Below are positions 1-10,200 of a stretch of DNA of 64,000 nt, in pieces. The notes under the pieces are model-generated. The model ran no database searches and had not been told where the DNA came from. It saw only the letters and a program-made list of their open reading frames with translations. Made by a program: the position numbers and the translations under genes. Source of the DNA: Ascaphus truei. Lineage: Eukaryota; Chordata; Amphibia; Anura; Ascaphidae. The stretch lies in contig WSYH01001938.1 in assembly GCA_036426205.1 (NCBI GenBank), positions 1 to 64,000 on the forward strand, in the 5' to 3' direction. Every line of letters begins with the position of its first letter. The first letter of the stretch is position 1.

Positions 1-330
1 CCCACGCTCTGATTGGCTCTAGTACCATGTGACAAGCTTTCAATGACGTCACATCCTTTTTCCCCCCAAGCCTCTGTTACATGGTATACTAGAGCCAATC
101 AGAGTAGGGATGGAGTTCCCACGCTCTGATTGGCTACCATACCATGTGAGGGCGGCCATGTGTCTTTTCATGACGTCATCTTAAAGGCAATTGAAGCAAA
201 GCCATTCTGATTGGCTGTGCTTTCATTGCCTTTAAGTGACGTCATCATTTTTTTTTATCGGCCAAAACACATAGTTTTCATGGCCCAATCAGGACCGTGG
301 GAACCATGACGAAAAATGTGACGTCATAGG
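1..330. repeat. Inverted-repeat cluster rich in CCAAT and CRE motifs
   Basis: A segment of about 32 bp (CTCTGATTGGCT ... ACCATGTGA) occurs at 5-32, inverted at 78-108, and directly again at 120-150, so the block can fold back. It holds five CCAAT/ATTGG boxes (near 12, 95, 129, 210 and 285) and four perfect palindromic TGACGTCA sites (44-51, 171-178, 237-244, 319-326). CCAAT plus CRE is a classic promoter combination, but no gene follows. I infer a repeat-borne promoter or the end of a mobile element; the motifs are seen directly, the function is not. Confidence 0.55.
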
Positions 331-727
331 CCTTTTAAAGCCTATGTCGTCTCATTTTGAAGCCAGACGCCGCGGAGGAAGGACCTCCGGGGAAGAAAGA
401 AGACCAGGGCGTGGCCACAGATGGAAAGAAGACCCCGCCCCGCCCGGAAGAAGATAGAAGAAAGAATACAGATGAAGATAAAGATGGATTACAAGTAGAA
501 GACCCGTGGATTGATTTGGATTTTTAGTTTAATGTTTATTATTTTATGGTTTTTTATTTTATGGGTTCCTGTTCGTGGATTGGTTCGTGAGTAAAGCTGT
601 GCAACGGGAGTCGGTGGGGGCAAGTAATGGTAAGTGAACTAAAGAAATGTATTTTATTTTACTTGTTAATTTTTTTAAAAGCTTTTTTAACATGTGTATT
701 TTTTTTTTTGTGGTATATCTTTTCTTG
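331..727. other. Purine-rich stretch, no gene seen
   Basis: The part from about 355 to 510 is strongly GA-rich (GAAGAAAGA-type runs) with one GC-rich patch; after 520 it becomes T-rich. A GT-containing site near 630 (GGTAAGTG) resembles a splice donor. The reading frames are short and low-complexity. This could be the 5' leader of a transcript driven from the CCAAT/CRE block, but that is a guess. Confidence 0.3.
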
Positions 728-731
728 CAAC

Positions 732-760
732 TGTATGTATGTATGTATGTATGTATATAT
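732..760. repeat. (GTAT)n microsatellite
   Basis: About six tandem GTAT units, followed by a short TA tract. Confidence 0.8.
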
Positions 761-839
761 GTCTAGAGAGATATATACATACAGGGTAAGAAATGATGTT
801 GTTTTAAAAGCTGGATTTGATGTGTTTTAAATTAATTTG

Positions 840-1395
840 ACTATGCAGCTATTCTTTATTGTGAGTTTAAAGTATTTTAAAATTAGATAGATGTTATTGT
901 TGATATTGTATTGTGTGTTTGAGGGAGGTCAGGGCTAGCCTTGGTTTTAAAGTTTGTATATTTTTTCACATGCTGAATTGTTCTGCTCGAGGCGTGAATT
1001 AGTTAATTGTTTCATTGTTCGGAATGGACTGTCAATTGTTTAGGAATGTAAATAATGATTGCTAATTGATTTCTGCTTACTTGATTGGTTAAAATAGTTT
1101 ACTTGTTTGGAAGTGTTTGTATTTGGCTTGCAATGATATTGTTAACATTCATTTGCATAATGTATATGGTGCATAGATTTTATGCATCATTTATACAATG
1201 TAAATGCTATGTATGGATTGGAATGTGAGGTTTGTCTTTGTCATTTGATTATTTAGATTGTAAGATCAGTTAGGATTATTAAAGGAAATTCATTGAAATG
1301 TGGTGTGTCTGTATGGAGAAATGTTGTTTGTAGGACAGAATGGTTTTGATAACCCTTCTACATTTATTTGTATATTGGTTCATCATGTGTGTGTA
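840..1395 (+). repeat. Partial copy of the macro-array unit (copy 0)
   Basis: The text from the TTAGATAGATGT region through the TTTTATGCATCA palindrome to GGTTCATCATGTGTGTG recurs at about 3,680-4,070 and 8,210-8,610, and in part at 16,010-16,110 and 17,740-17,840. It is AT-rich and has no credible coding frame. It shows that the array continues to the left of the first complete unit. Confidence 0.75.
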
Positions 1396-1745
1396 TATAC
1401 TGTACTGCTGCGGCCGAGTTTATTCGAGCATTTGCCCGTTCTCGGCCGCAGCAGTTACCTGGCGCGCGCCCGAGGGTGCCGGGCGCGCGCCGAAGCAGCG
1501 GAGGAGAGTCCCACCGATCGCGGCTTCCCCCTCTCCTCTCCGGGTCCGCCGGGTCCCCCGGAACCCCCTGCCGCCGTCCCCCACATCGCGGGACACCAGG
1601 GCTCCCTCGGGGAGCCCTGGATGTGCGTGCAGGGGCGCAGGCACCCGATGACGCGTGACCGCGCATCGGAGACACGCGGCACGCCGAGGGGCTGCCACTT
1701 GCAAGCCGGGAAATCTCCCGGCTTGCGGTACTGGCCACACTGCAA
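1396..1745. other. GC-rich island with four perfect hairpins
   Basis: This island sits where other array copies go directly from the GTGTATATAC tract into (TA)n, so it looks inserted or retained only here. Perfect inverted repeats: arms 1405-1418/1441-1454 (14 bp), 1461-1471/1481-1491 (11 bp), 1596-1605/1611-1620 (10 bp, 5-nt loop) and 1701-1710/1717-1726 (10 bp). CpG density is high. Open frames cross it on both strands but are compositionally biased and unlike known proteins. The first arm resembles the terminal repeat of the element at 48,190. Confidence 0.6.
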
Positions 1746-1760
1746 TAAAGTGTGTCGCCA

Positions 1761-1855
1761 GTGTATATATATATATATATATATCTTTCTCTCTCTGTAT
1801 ATATATATATATATATATATACAAGTATATATATATATATATACTTGTATATTTA
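1761..1855. repeat. (TA)n tract
   Basis: Alternating TA runs broken by a short CT-rich segment; cruciform-prone. Confidence 0.9.
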
Positions 1856-1899
1856 CTGTAGTTGCATGATGAAGCCACTGTACAAATTCATGGGTGAAG

Positions 1900-2260
1900 G
1901 ATGGGTATCGGTCCAGTGTGGCTTAACCCCTTAATTACCTTTACGGTTATTATCTGATAAGGTGTTTAAGGGGTTAATTGATATCTGAATGTAATTGCAA
2001 TGTATTGGCTTTGTTTTGGCAATGTATTTTGTTGACAAGACAAGGATGTTGCTGGCGACGGACACTTCGCATTGATGAGGTCAGTAGTACTTTATTTATT
2101 TTAATATGCTAGTTAATGTTTTTAATAATGGGCAATTAATCTATTATCCATATCTGGATAATAGTTATTTTGCACATTATTGTACTGTAGGTGTTTGTGG
2201 GGGGGGGGGTATGTATTGAATGTATAGGCCAGGTTTATTTTTTTTACATTCAGGGTTTGT
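1900..2260. repeat. Foldback block shared in inverted orientation with 61,046-61,385
   Basis: Contains an imperfect palindrome based on TTAACCCCTTAA (about 1,923-1,977) and another around ATTATCCATATCTGGATAAT (about 2,145-2,170). The same two palindromes, plus a neighbouring G/C-rich minisatellite, occur in reverse order near 60,620-61,385. No gene is visible. Confidence 0.6.
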
Positions 2261-2354
2261 TCTGTGGTTCCGCGTGAGACCTCTGGAGACCACCTGTGGT
2301 ATCCTCAGGTATCTCACGGGTATCAGGCTGGTGGTTCCACGGGTGACACATGCG

Positions 2355-2520
2355 GGGATGATGATGTGTGGTCCCACTTCTGAGGGGGCACCGCGGACCC
2401 GTAGTCTGCAGGGATGAAGCTGTGTGGTCCCACTTCTGTGGGGGCACCGCCGACCCGTAGTCTGCGGGGATGAAGATGTGTGGTCCCACTTCTGTGGGGG
2501 CACCGCGGACACGTAGTGAG
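2355..2520. repeat. 56-bp minisatellite, three copies
   Basis: GGGATGAWG begins at 2,355, 2,411 and 2,467, an exact 56-bp period. Each unit holds a GTGTGGTCCCACTTCTG core. Open frames over it on both strands follow from the period and are not treated as genes. Confidence 0.9.
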
Positions 2521-2690
2521 CACCCGTGAGTTCCCCAGACCCCCGTGGGAACCACCCGAGGCCCCACAGACACCTGTGGGTCTGACCCGGGGCTCCCAAA
2601 CATCCTGGGCCGACCGTGGGACCCAATTGTGGCCCACGGTGACCCAAGGAGACCACCTGGGGGGCCATGGTGCTGGGCGGGATCCCACCA
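2521..2690. repeat. G/C-rich minisatellite (CCCGTGGG family)
   Basis: Degenerate 30-40 bp units with CCCGTGGG / CCACCTGGGG cores. The reverse-complement family fills 60,620-61,045. Confidence 0.7.
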
Positions 2691-3119
2691 GCGCCTCCAG
2701 AACCTGTTTTGAAAAGGGCTGCTGGTACTGTAGTCTGTCAGGTGCCCCGCCAGCCACCGGGGACTCGGTGGGGCTGCGTTATGAACCCTGTTTGTAAAAT
2801 AATAAACCATGTATTTATGGGGGGGCACGGGGGTGGGTAATGTATTTAATAAATAGAATGATGTTTATTGTGGGTCTACTGTTGTTTTTGCTGTTGGGTA
2901 CGGGGTGGGGGGGTTGTTTTCCCCAACGGTATGTGGGTAGGCCTCCCTTGTGGGTACTGGGTGAGGGTGGTTAGGCCTCACGGGGGGTTAGTGTGGGAGG
3001 GTATGTAGGCATCCCGTGTGGTGGGTGAGGGTGGGTTAACCCTTAATGACTGTACGGGTTATCACCTGATCGGTGATTAAGGGGTTAGGGGACATACTTG
3101 GATTTTAATTTTTGTGTCT

Positions 3120-3620
3120 GTTTTGCGAAGCGGAGGGGCCTCCCCACATTACATACACAGCCACTCACAGCAATACAGGTAGGGAGGGAGATTTAACAGA
3201 AACATTAGGGGGAGGGGGCTTTACACAGATCACATCAAGAGGGTGGGGTTATACCCCACCCCCCTCCCCACATTTACATACACTGCACTCACACGCAACA
3301 CAGGCAGGGAGGGAGATTTAACAAACATTAGAGGAGGGGGCTTTACACACCACAGTCAAGGCGGTGGGTTATAATCCACTCCCCCTCCCCCACATTTACA
3401 TACACTGCACTCCCAGCAACACAGGCAGGGAGGGAGATTTAATAAAAACATTAGGGGGGGGGGGCTTTAAACAAGATTACACTCCAAGGCAGAGAGATTT
3501 AACAGAAACATTAGGGGGGAGGGCTTTTAAAACAGATTATACGAAGGCAGAGAGATTTAATAGAAACATTAGGGGGGGAGGGGCTTTACACAGATTACAC
3601 TCAAGGCAGGGATACAGGGG
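3120..3620. repeat. Minisatellite inside unit 1
   Basis: Repeats of AGGCAGGGAGGGAGATTTAA ... GGGGGCTTTA ... CACTCAAGG with variable unit length (about 60-115 bp). The same tract is at 7,640-8,140 in unit 2. Confidence 0.85.
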
Positions 3621-4075
3621 ATGTACTGTACTGATGTTGGTATTTGCAAGCTTCAATGGTGTATATGATTAATTTTTTTTACAATTAGATAGATGTAATC
3701 CTTGGTATTGTAAGGGTTAGCTTGGTTTTAAATTGTGTTTCTGGTGGTACTTACAGATATATTGATTTTTTTTACTTGATTGGTTAAAATAGTTGACTTG
3801 TTTGGAATGTTTGTATTTAGCTTGCAATGATATTGTTACATTCATTGCAGAATGTATATGCTGCATAGATTTTATGCATCATTTATACAATGTAAAGGCA
3901 ATGTATGGATTGGAATGTGAGGTTTAGATTGTAAGATCAGTAGGATTATAAAGGAAATCATTGTAATGTAGGTGTCTGTATGGAGAAGTGTTATTTGTAG
4001 TACAGTATGGTTTTAAAACCCTTCTACATTATTTGTATATTGGTTCATCATGTGTTGTATTACGTGTGTGTGTAT

Positions 4076-4106
<31 letters not shown>

Positions 4107-4215
4107 TATATACTATCTATATATATATATATTATATATATATTATATATATATAAAGCAAGCAGTCAGCACTCTAATGTAAGCACAAAGGCAGTTGTAG
4201 TCCTAGGGATCCACA

Positions 4216-4336
4216 TATCATACGAACCAAGCCCAAAGACAGTAAAGAGACAGCAACCAACGAGGTGTAATCCAAAATAATCTGTATTGAAAAGAACAGA
4301 TACACGAAAGCCAAAAGGGCTGGTTCGTATGATATA
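4216..4336. mobile_element. Small foldback MITE in the array
   Basis: ATATCATACGAACC near 4,216 is matched in reverse by GGTTCGTATGATAT near 4,322, enclosing about 100 bp. Copies sit at about 8,753-8,870, 16,264-16,380 and 17,995-18,105. TA-rich flanks hide any target duplication. It has no coding capacity. Confidence 0.6.
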
Positions 4337-4484
4337 TATATACTGTATATGTATAGGGATTGTTATTATATAGTACTGTATATATATACACGTAAATATT
4401 TATTTATCTTCATGTATTTATTTATTTATTTAGTTATTTAGTTATTATATTGTGGGGCTGTTGTGCGGGAATTTTTTTATTGTG

Positions 4485-4725
4485 GGTAGGGCGGGGGTGG
4501 GTGAAGGGCGGGTTGGCTCTTGGTGTGAGTTAGACTTGCGGGGGGTTCGGGTGCACTTAACCCTTCCAACCGTAGCAGTTATACCGTCTATGGTCGTGAA
4601 GGGTTAAGTGCACCGCTACCCCCCGCAACCTAAACAACACCGATGGGGGCTAATACCTTTACCCTTCACCACCCCACTACCCACAATAAAAAAATTCACA
4701 CCAGCAGCAGCACAATTAAATAAAT
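4485..4725. repeat. Foldback module A
   Basis: A long inverted repeat. GTGGGTAGSGGGGGTGGGTGAAGG on the left mirrors the CCTTCACCCACCCC ... CCCAC segment on the right, and the centre is TTAACCCCTTCACGACCGTAGC mirrored by the GGTCGTGAAGGGG arm. It recurs at about 9,005-9,220, 16,520-16,745 and 18,240-18,470. It probably extrudes as a cruciform or hairpin. Confidence 0.75.
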
Positions 4726-4779
4726 CTAATAAATGAATATAATAAATACATTAAAAATACATTTTTATTCATTGTAGAT

Positions 4780-5005
4780 GGGCAGGGGGTCTCCGGAGCT
4801 GATCCGCTGTGGTTGACCCCTGCTCCCCGAGATACAGGCCCCTTTATGGTGGCCGGTATCCCTCTGCTTGGTGTACATTGCCGCGGTCACGTGATCGGGA
4901 CCTTTAATGCGAGGGATCCGGCACCTCATAAGGGCCTGTATACTCGGGGAGCAGGGGGTCCCGGACTGAAACCAACGCTGTCACTCGGAGCCCCCTGCAC
5001 ATCTA
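4780..5005. repeat. Foldback module B with a CACGTG centre
   Basis: CTGCTCCCCGAGATACAGG mirrors CCTGTATMTCGGGGAGCAG, and GGTATCCCTCTGC mirrors GCRAGGGATCC. The apex is GCCGCGGTCACGTGATCGGG, which contains an E-box. Copies lie at about 9,310-9,530, 16,835-17,060 and 18,550-18,780. Diverged relatives are at 5,595-5,835 and 38,756-38,960. Confidence 0.75.
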
Positions 5006-5094
5006 CACTATGAATAAAAGTATTTTAATGTATTATTTATAATAATTTATTATTTATTTAGATTATTTATTTATTTTTTGGGCGGCTGCTGTGT

Positions 5095-5335
5095 GTGAGT
5101 TTTTTTTATTGTGGGTAGCGGGAGTGGGTGAAGGGGGTTTTAGCCCCAACGGTGGTTGTTTAGGGCTCTTGCGGGGGGTAGAGGGAGGGGTTAACCCCTC
5201 TGACCGTAGCGGTATAACTGCTTCGGCCGTGAAGGGGTTAAGTGCACCGCGCAACACCTCCCGCAAGTCCTAAACTCACACACAAGGGCCAAATACCCCC
5301 TTCACCCACCCCGCTACCCACAATAAGCGGCCACG
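5095..5335. repeat. Foldback module C
   Basis: GTGGGTAGCGGGAGTGGGTG mirrors CACCCACCCCGCTACCCAC; the centre is again a TTAACCCC / GGGGTTAA palindrome around GACCGTAGCGGT. It is repeated in every array unit (about 9,620-9,845, 15,555-15,775, 17,160-17,400, 18,885-19,095). Confidence 0.75.
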
Positions 5336-5336
5336 G

Positions 5337-5530
5337 TGGTTAACCCCTATATTGCCTTAGCGCTATCAGCTATGGTAATGAAAGCACATTTCTGTTTTTA
5401 ATAAATTGTGAGGAGCAGGGTTCCTGAGCATTAATTTCTTTGGCTCGGGAACCCCCTGCTCACTGTACAATATTATTAAAATACAAAATGCTGCTTCGTT
5501 ACCATAGCACATAGCCTAAGGTATAGGAAC
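5337..5530. repeat. Foldback module D
   Basis: Arms carry GCCTTAGCGGCTAT...ATGGTAATGAAGCAGCATTTCTG and its reverse complement; the inner arms are GAGCAGGGTTCC / GGAACCCCCTGCTC. Copies are at 9,850-10,050, 15,780-15,920, 17,400-17,615 and 19,095-19,325. Confidence 0.7.
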
Positions 5531-5594
5531 GATGTTTATTTATATATGTGTTTTATATGTTATATGGTTGTTTTATTTATACTGTACATGTGCA

Positions 5595-5835
5595 GAGGAC
5601 TCCGGAGCAGAAACATTTTTGTTTTAGGTCCGGGGACCCCCTGCTCCCGAGATACAGGCCCCTTTAAGTGGTGCCGTTATCCCTCTGCTTTGTTTACATG
5701 CCGCGGTCACGTGATCGGGACCTTTAATGGCAGAGTATACCGGCACCTCTCATAAGGGGGCTGCATCTCGGGAAGCGGGGGTCCCCCGACCTGAAACCAA
5801 CGCGGTTTCAGCTCCAGAGACCCCCTGCACATCTA
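5595..5835. repeat. Foldback module E
   Basis: Arms around GACCCCCTGCTCCCGAGAT and its inverse, with a CACGTG-containing apex like module B. Copies at 10,110-10,345 and 19,385-19,620. Confidence 0.7.
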
Positions 5836-5989
5836 CACATATGATAAAAAATGTATTTAAATAATTTTTTAATGTGCCGATGTTTGCGCACAGACAGCAG
5901 CGTTCTCTCTCTGCTGCAAACACATCTTGCAGGCCTATAATATCATTGATGTGCATATACAGTACTGTATGTGTATGTTAGGGGTTATA

Positions 5990-6250
5990 GGGGTGTTTTT
6001 TCAAGTTTATACTGTATATATACAGTATATACTGCATTACAATTCATGAATTTCTCGGCTTCCAAAACAACAAGCTCGCAAACGCCCCCATGCGTTTTTA
6101 CACGGCATTGCAGTATGCAGCCAGCGGAATAAAATGCTTAATTCACAGCCGCGAAAATAACGCTATACCCGGGGGAAAATCGACACAAACGCACCATTCC
6201 CTTGGATCTTCTGAAATTCGCGGAGCTAGCCAAGTAAGATAAAAGTGGGT
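5990..6250. mobile_element. Fragment related to the right end of the 48,190-56,482 transposon
   Basis: ACAACAAGCTCGCAAACGCCC, TTTTTACACGGCATTGCAGTA and ..AATAAAATGCTTAATTCACAG.. align in order with 56,290-56,400 (ACAACAGCTCGCGAACGCTCC, GACGGTATTGCAGTATTGCAG, AATAAAATAC). Similarity is high but not exact. The array copies also contain GCATTACAATTCATGAAT, whose reverse complement lies near the left end of that element (about 48,405-48,423). Other array copies: about 10,540-10,745 and 19,830-20,030. Confidence 0.6.
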
Positions 6251-7260
6251 CACCATGGTACTTCACCAGGTTTACTGCCAGCTTAAAAGAACTGTATACA
6301 TTTTATACATGGTACACATACATAATATGAAATGAAATAAATATATGCTCATGGCTGCCGAGAGGGGGTATCTGAAGTAGATTTTATCCGGGCCCGGTGG
6401 TGGCTGCAGGTCCTCTCCCCAGCAGGCCCCCATCTCTCTCTGATGCAGATATCTATCACTGTCCCATGCCGACAGGCCTCTGTGACATCAGCTTCCGGAA
6501 GTAGGCGTGCCTAGCATCTGGCGCGCGACTGCATGTACGTAGCCAGCATGGGCACAAGGATAGAGGCCTGCATTGAGTGAGATGCCGGCCCACCATGAGA
6601 GGATCGGCAGCCATGCCTGGCCAGAGGTCAGGCCAACTTTCAGTGCCGACCGGACAGAACCCCCGCAGACCATCCACAAGGTCAGTCTGTTTTTTTAAAA
6701 AAATAGGTATAGGGGAGTGGGGGTCTGGTTTATTATATTTTGGGTAGTAGGGTGTCCTTATTTATATGTTTGGGGATTTGGGTCTTTTTTAATATTATGG
6801 TGGTTGGGGTCTTTTGAGTGAAACATTTTTAGATTTAGCGCTTGATCAATAGATTGGAGACGGAAGTCAGAGGTGACGGAAGTTGACATGACTCCTGGCA
6901 GAAGAGGCCGCTAGTGTTTGCCAGCTTCCACCAGGAGGAGGCAGTGCTGGACGGATGGGGAGAGACACACACATCCGGTCGAGGGCGAGAGGAAGCGGAG
7001 GAGACTGCTCAGTACTCGAGACAGGGTGGGGATATGGAGCTGCCTGTCTGCTTGGTGCCTGTATCCCCTGTACACCCTGCCAAGGACACCCTCCCTCCTC
7101 CAGTTGATCCTCCCCGCCTGAAACCACCCATCCCCCCACCCAGTGAGCCGCGAGCACAGTGAGCGCCGGGCACATTCGTCCATCCCCCCCAGTGAGCCAC
7201 GCCGCGCACCCTCTCCCACCAGTGAGCCACTGGGGGTGGGTGTGAAGCAGTCAGTAGAGG
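6251..7260. other. Unit 1 tail: no gene, G-rich and Pro/Arg-type shadow frames
   Basis: Holds G-run segments (6,700-6,830) and a repeated AGTGAGCCRCGAGCAC motif (7,140-7,240). Open frames on both strands mirror the GC composition, change length between units and show no family signature. Confidence 0.5.
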
Positions 7261-7271
7261 AGGGGGGCAGT

Positions 7272-10200
7272 GGACTCGCGTGGGGCTGCGTTATGAACCC
7301 TGTTTGTAAAATAATAAACCATGTATTTATGGGGGGGCACAGGGGGTGGGTAATGTATTTAATAAATAGAATGATGGTTATGGGGTCACTGTTGTTTTTA
7401 TTGTGGGTACTGGGGGTGGGGGGGGTGTTTCCCCAACGGTATGTGGGTAGGCCTCCCTTGTGGGTACTGGGTGAGGGTGGTTAGGCCTCACGGGGGGGTT
7501 AGTGTGGGAGGGTATGTAGGCATCCCGTGTGGTGGGTGAGGGTGGGTTAACCCCTTAATGACTGTAGCGGTTAATAACCGCTACGGTGATTAAGGGGTTA
7601 GGGGACATTACTTTGGATGTTTTAATTTTTGTGTCTGTTTTGCAGAAGCGGAGGGGCCTCCCCACATTTACATACACTGCACTCACAGCAATACAGGTAG
7701 GGAGGGAGATTTAACAGAAACATTAGGGGGAGGGGGCTTTACACAGATCACAGTCAAGGAGGTGGGGTTATAACCCACTCCCCCTCCCCACATTTACATA
7801 CACTGCACTCACAGCAACACAGGCAGGGAGGGAGATTTAACAGAAACATTAGGAGGAGGGGGCTTTACACAGACCACAGTCAAGGCGGTGGGTTATAATC
7901 CACTCCCCCTCCCCACATTTACATACACTGCACTCCCAGCAACACAGGCAGGGAGGGAGATTTAATAAAAACATTAGGGGGGAGGGGGCTTTAAACAGAT
8001 TACACTCAAGGCAGAGAGATTTAACAGAAACATTAGGGGGGAGGGGGCTTTAAACAGATTAGACTGAAGGCAGAGAGATTTAATAGAAACATTAGGGGGG
8101 AGGGGGCTTTACACAGATTACACTCAAGGCAGGGAGATACAGGGGATGTACTGTACTGTATGTTGTTTATTGCAATGCTTCAATGTGTGTATAATGTATA
8201 ATTTTTTTTTACAATTAGATAGATGTAATCCTTGGTATTGTAAGGGTTAGCTTTGGTTTTAAATTGTGTTTTCTGGTTGGTACTTACAGTATATATTGAT
8301 TTTTTTTTACTTGATTGGTTAAAATAGTTGACTTGTTTGGAAGTGTTTGTATTTAGCTTGCAATGATATTGTTAACATTCATTTGCAGAATGTATATGGT
8401 GCATAGATTTTATGCATCATTTATACAATGTAAAGGCAATGTATGGATTGGAATGTGAGGTTTTAGATTGTAAGATCAGTTAGGATTATTAAAGGAAATT
8501 CATTGTAATGTAGTGTGTCTGTATGGAGAAGTGTTATTTGTAGTACAGTATGGTTTTAAAACCCTTCTACATTTATTTGTATATTGGTTCATCATGTGTG
8601 TGTATATACTGTGTGTGTATATATATATATAATCTTATATTTCATATTCTCTATACTATATAATATATATACTATACTATATATATATAAAAGCAAGCAG
8701 TCAGCACTCTATGTAAGGCAAAAGGCAGTTGCTAGTCCATAGGGATCCACATATCATACGAACCAGCCCAAAGACAGTAAGAGACAGCAACCAACGAGGT
8801 GTAATCCAAAATAATTCTGTATTGAAAAGACCAGATACACGAAAGCCAAAAGGGCTGGTCGTATGATATATATATACTGTATTGTATAGGGATTTTATTA
8901 TATAGATACTGTATATATATACACTAATATTTATGTATCTTCATGTATTTATTTATTATTTAATTCTATTGTTAAGTGTGGGCTGTTTGTCGTGAATTTT
9001 TTTATTGTGGTACGGGGGGTGTGTGAGGCGTGTTTTGCTTGTGTGGTGTTATACTTGCGGGGGGGTTGCGGGTGCACTTAACCCCTTCACGACCGTAGCA
9101 GTTAATACCCGCTATGGTCGTGAAGGGTTTAAGTGCACCGCTACCCCCCGCAAGCCCTAAACAAACACCGATGGGGCTAATACCACCTTCACCCACCCCA
9201 TACCCACAATAAAAAAATCCACACAGCACAGCACAATTAATAAATACTCTAAATAAATGAATATAAATAATACATTTAAAATACATTTTATTCATGTGTA
9301 TGAGTGCAGGGGGTCTCCGGATCGATCCGCTGTGGTTGACACCCTGCTCCCCGAGATACAGGCCCTTTAGGGTGTGCCGGTATCCCTCTGCTTGGTTTAC
9401 ATGCCGCGGTCACGTGATCGGACCTTTAATGCAGAGGGATCCGGCACCTCATAAGGGCCTGTATCTCGGGGAGCAGGGGGTCCCCGGACTGAAACCAACG
9501 CTGTCAGCTCCGGAGACCCCTGCACATCTACACTATGAATAAAAAGTTTTAAATGTATTATTTATATATTTATTTTTTATTTAGATTATTTATTTATTTT
9601 TTGGGCGGGCTGCTGTGTGTGAGTTTTTTTTTATGTGGGTAGCGGGAGTGGGTGAAGGGGGTTTTAGCCCCAACGGTGGTTGTTAGGGCTTGCGGGGGGT
9701 AGAGGAGGGGTTAACCCCTTCATGACCGTAGCGGTATTAACTGCTTCGGCCGTGAAGGGGTTAGTGCACCGCAACACTCCCGCAAGTCCTAAACTCACAC
9801 CAAGGGCCAAATACCCCCTTCACCCACCCCGCTACCCACATAGCGGGCCACTGGGTTACCCCTTCATTGCCTTAGCGGCTATCAGCTATGGTAATGAAGC
9901 AGCATTTCTGTATGTTTTAATAATATTGTGCAGGCAGGTTCCTAGCATTAATTTCTGGCTCAGGGAACCCCCTGCTCACTGTCACATATTATTAAAATAC
10001 AGAAATGCTGCTTCCGTTACCATAGCACATAGCCGACTAAGTTAAGGAACGAGTGTTTATTATGTATATTGTGTTTATATGTATATGTTGTTTTATTTAT
10101 ACGTACATGTCAGAGGATCTCCGGAGCAGAAACATTTTTGTTTTAGGTCCGGGACCCCCTGCTCCCCCGATAACAGGCCCCTTTAAGTGGTGCGCTATCC

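Larger units (their letters stand above)
2761..7271 (+). repeat. Macro-tandem array unit 1 (about 4.51 kb)
   Basis: The block starting GGACTCGGTGGGGCTGCG at 2,761 restarts at 7,272 with the same order of sub-blocks. In order these are: a G-rich leader, a TTAACCCC palindrome, a minisatellite (3,120-3,620), an AT-rich core, (TA)n, a small foldback MITE (4,216-4,336), five large foldback modules (4,485-5,835), a fragment related to the right end of the element at 48,190 (5,990-6,250), and a G-rich tail. Copies differ mostly by 1-bp indels. No coding gene is visible. Confidence 0.85.

Noticed and set aside
1300..1869. 189-codon open frame across the GC-rich island
   Set aside because: Three other frames are open over the same DNA, the ends run into (TA)n, and no family signature is present.
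2355..2520. CRISPR-like array
   Set aside because: Repeats are contiguous 56-bp units without distinct spacers; the context is a vertebrate genome.
6867..7484. Clustered open frames at the unit 1/unit 2 junction
   Set aside because: Frames on both strands change length between array units and span the recombination join.
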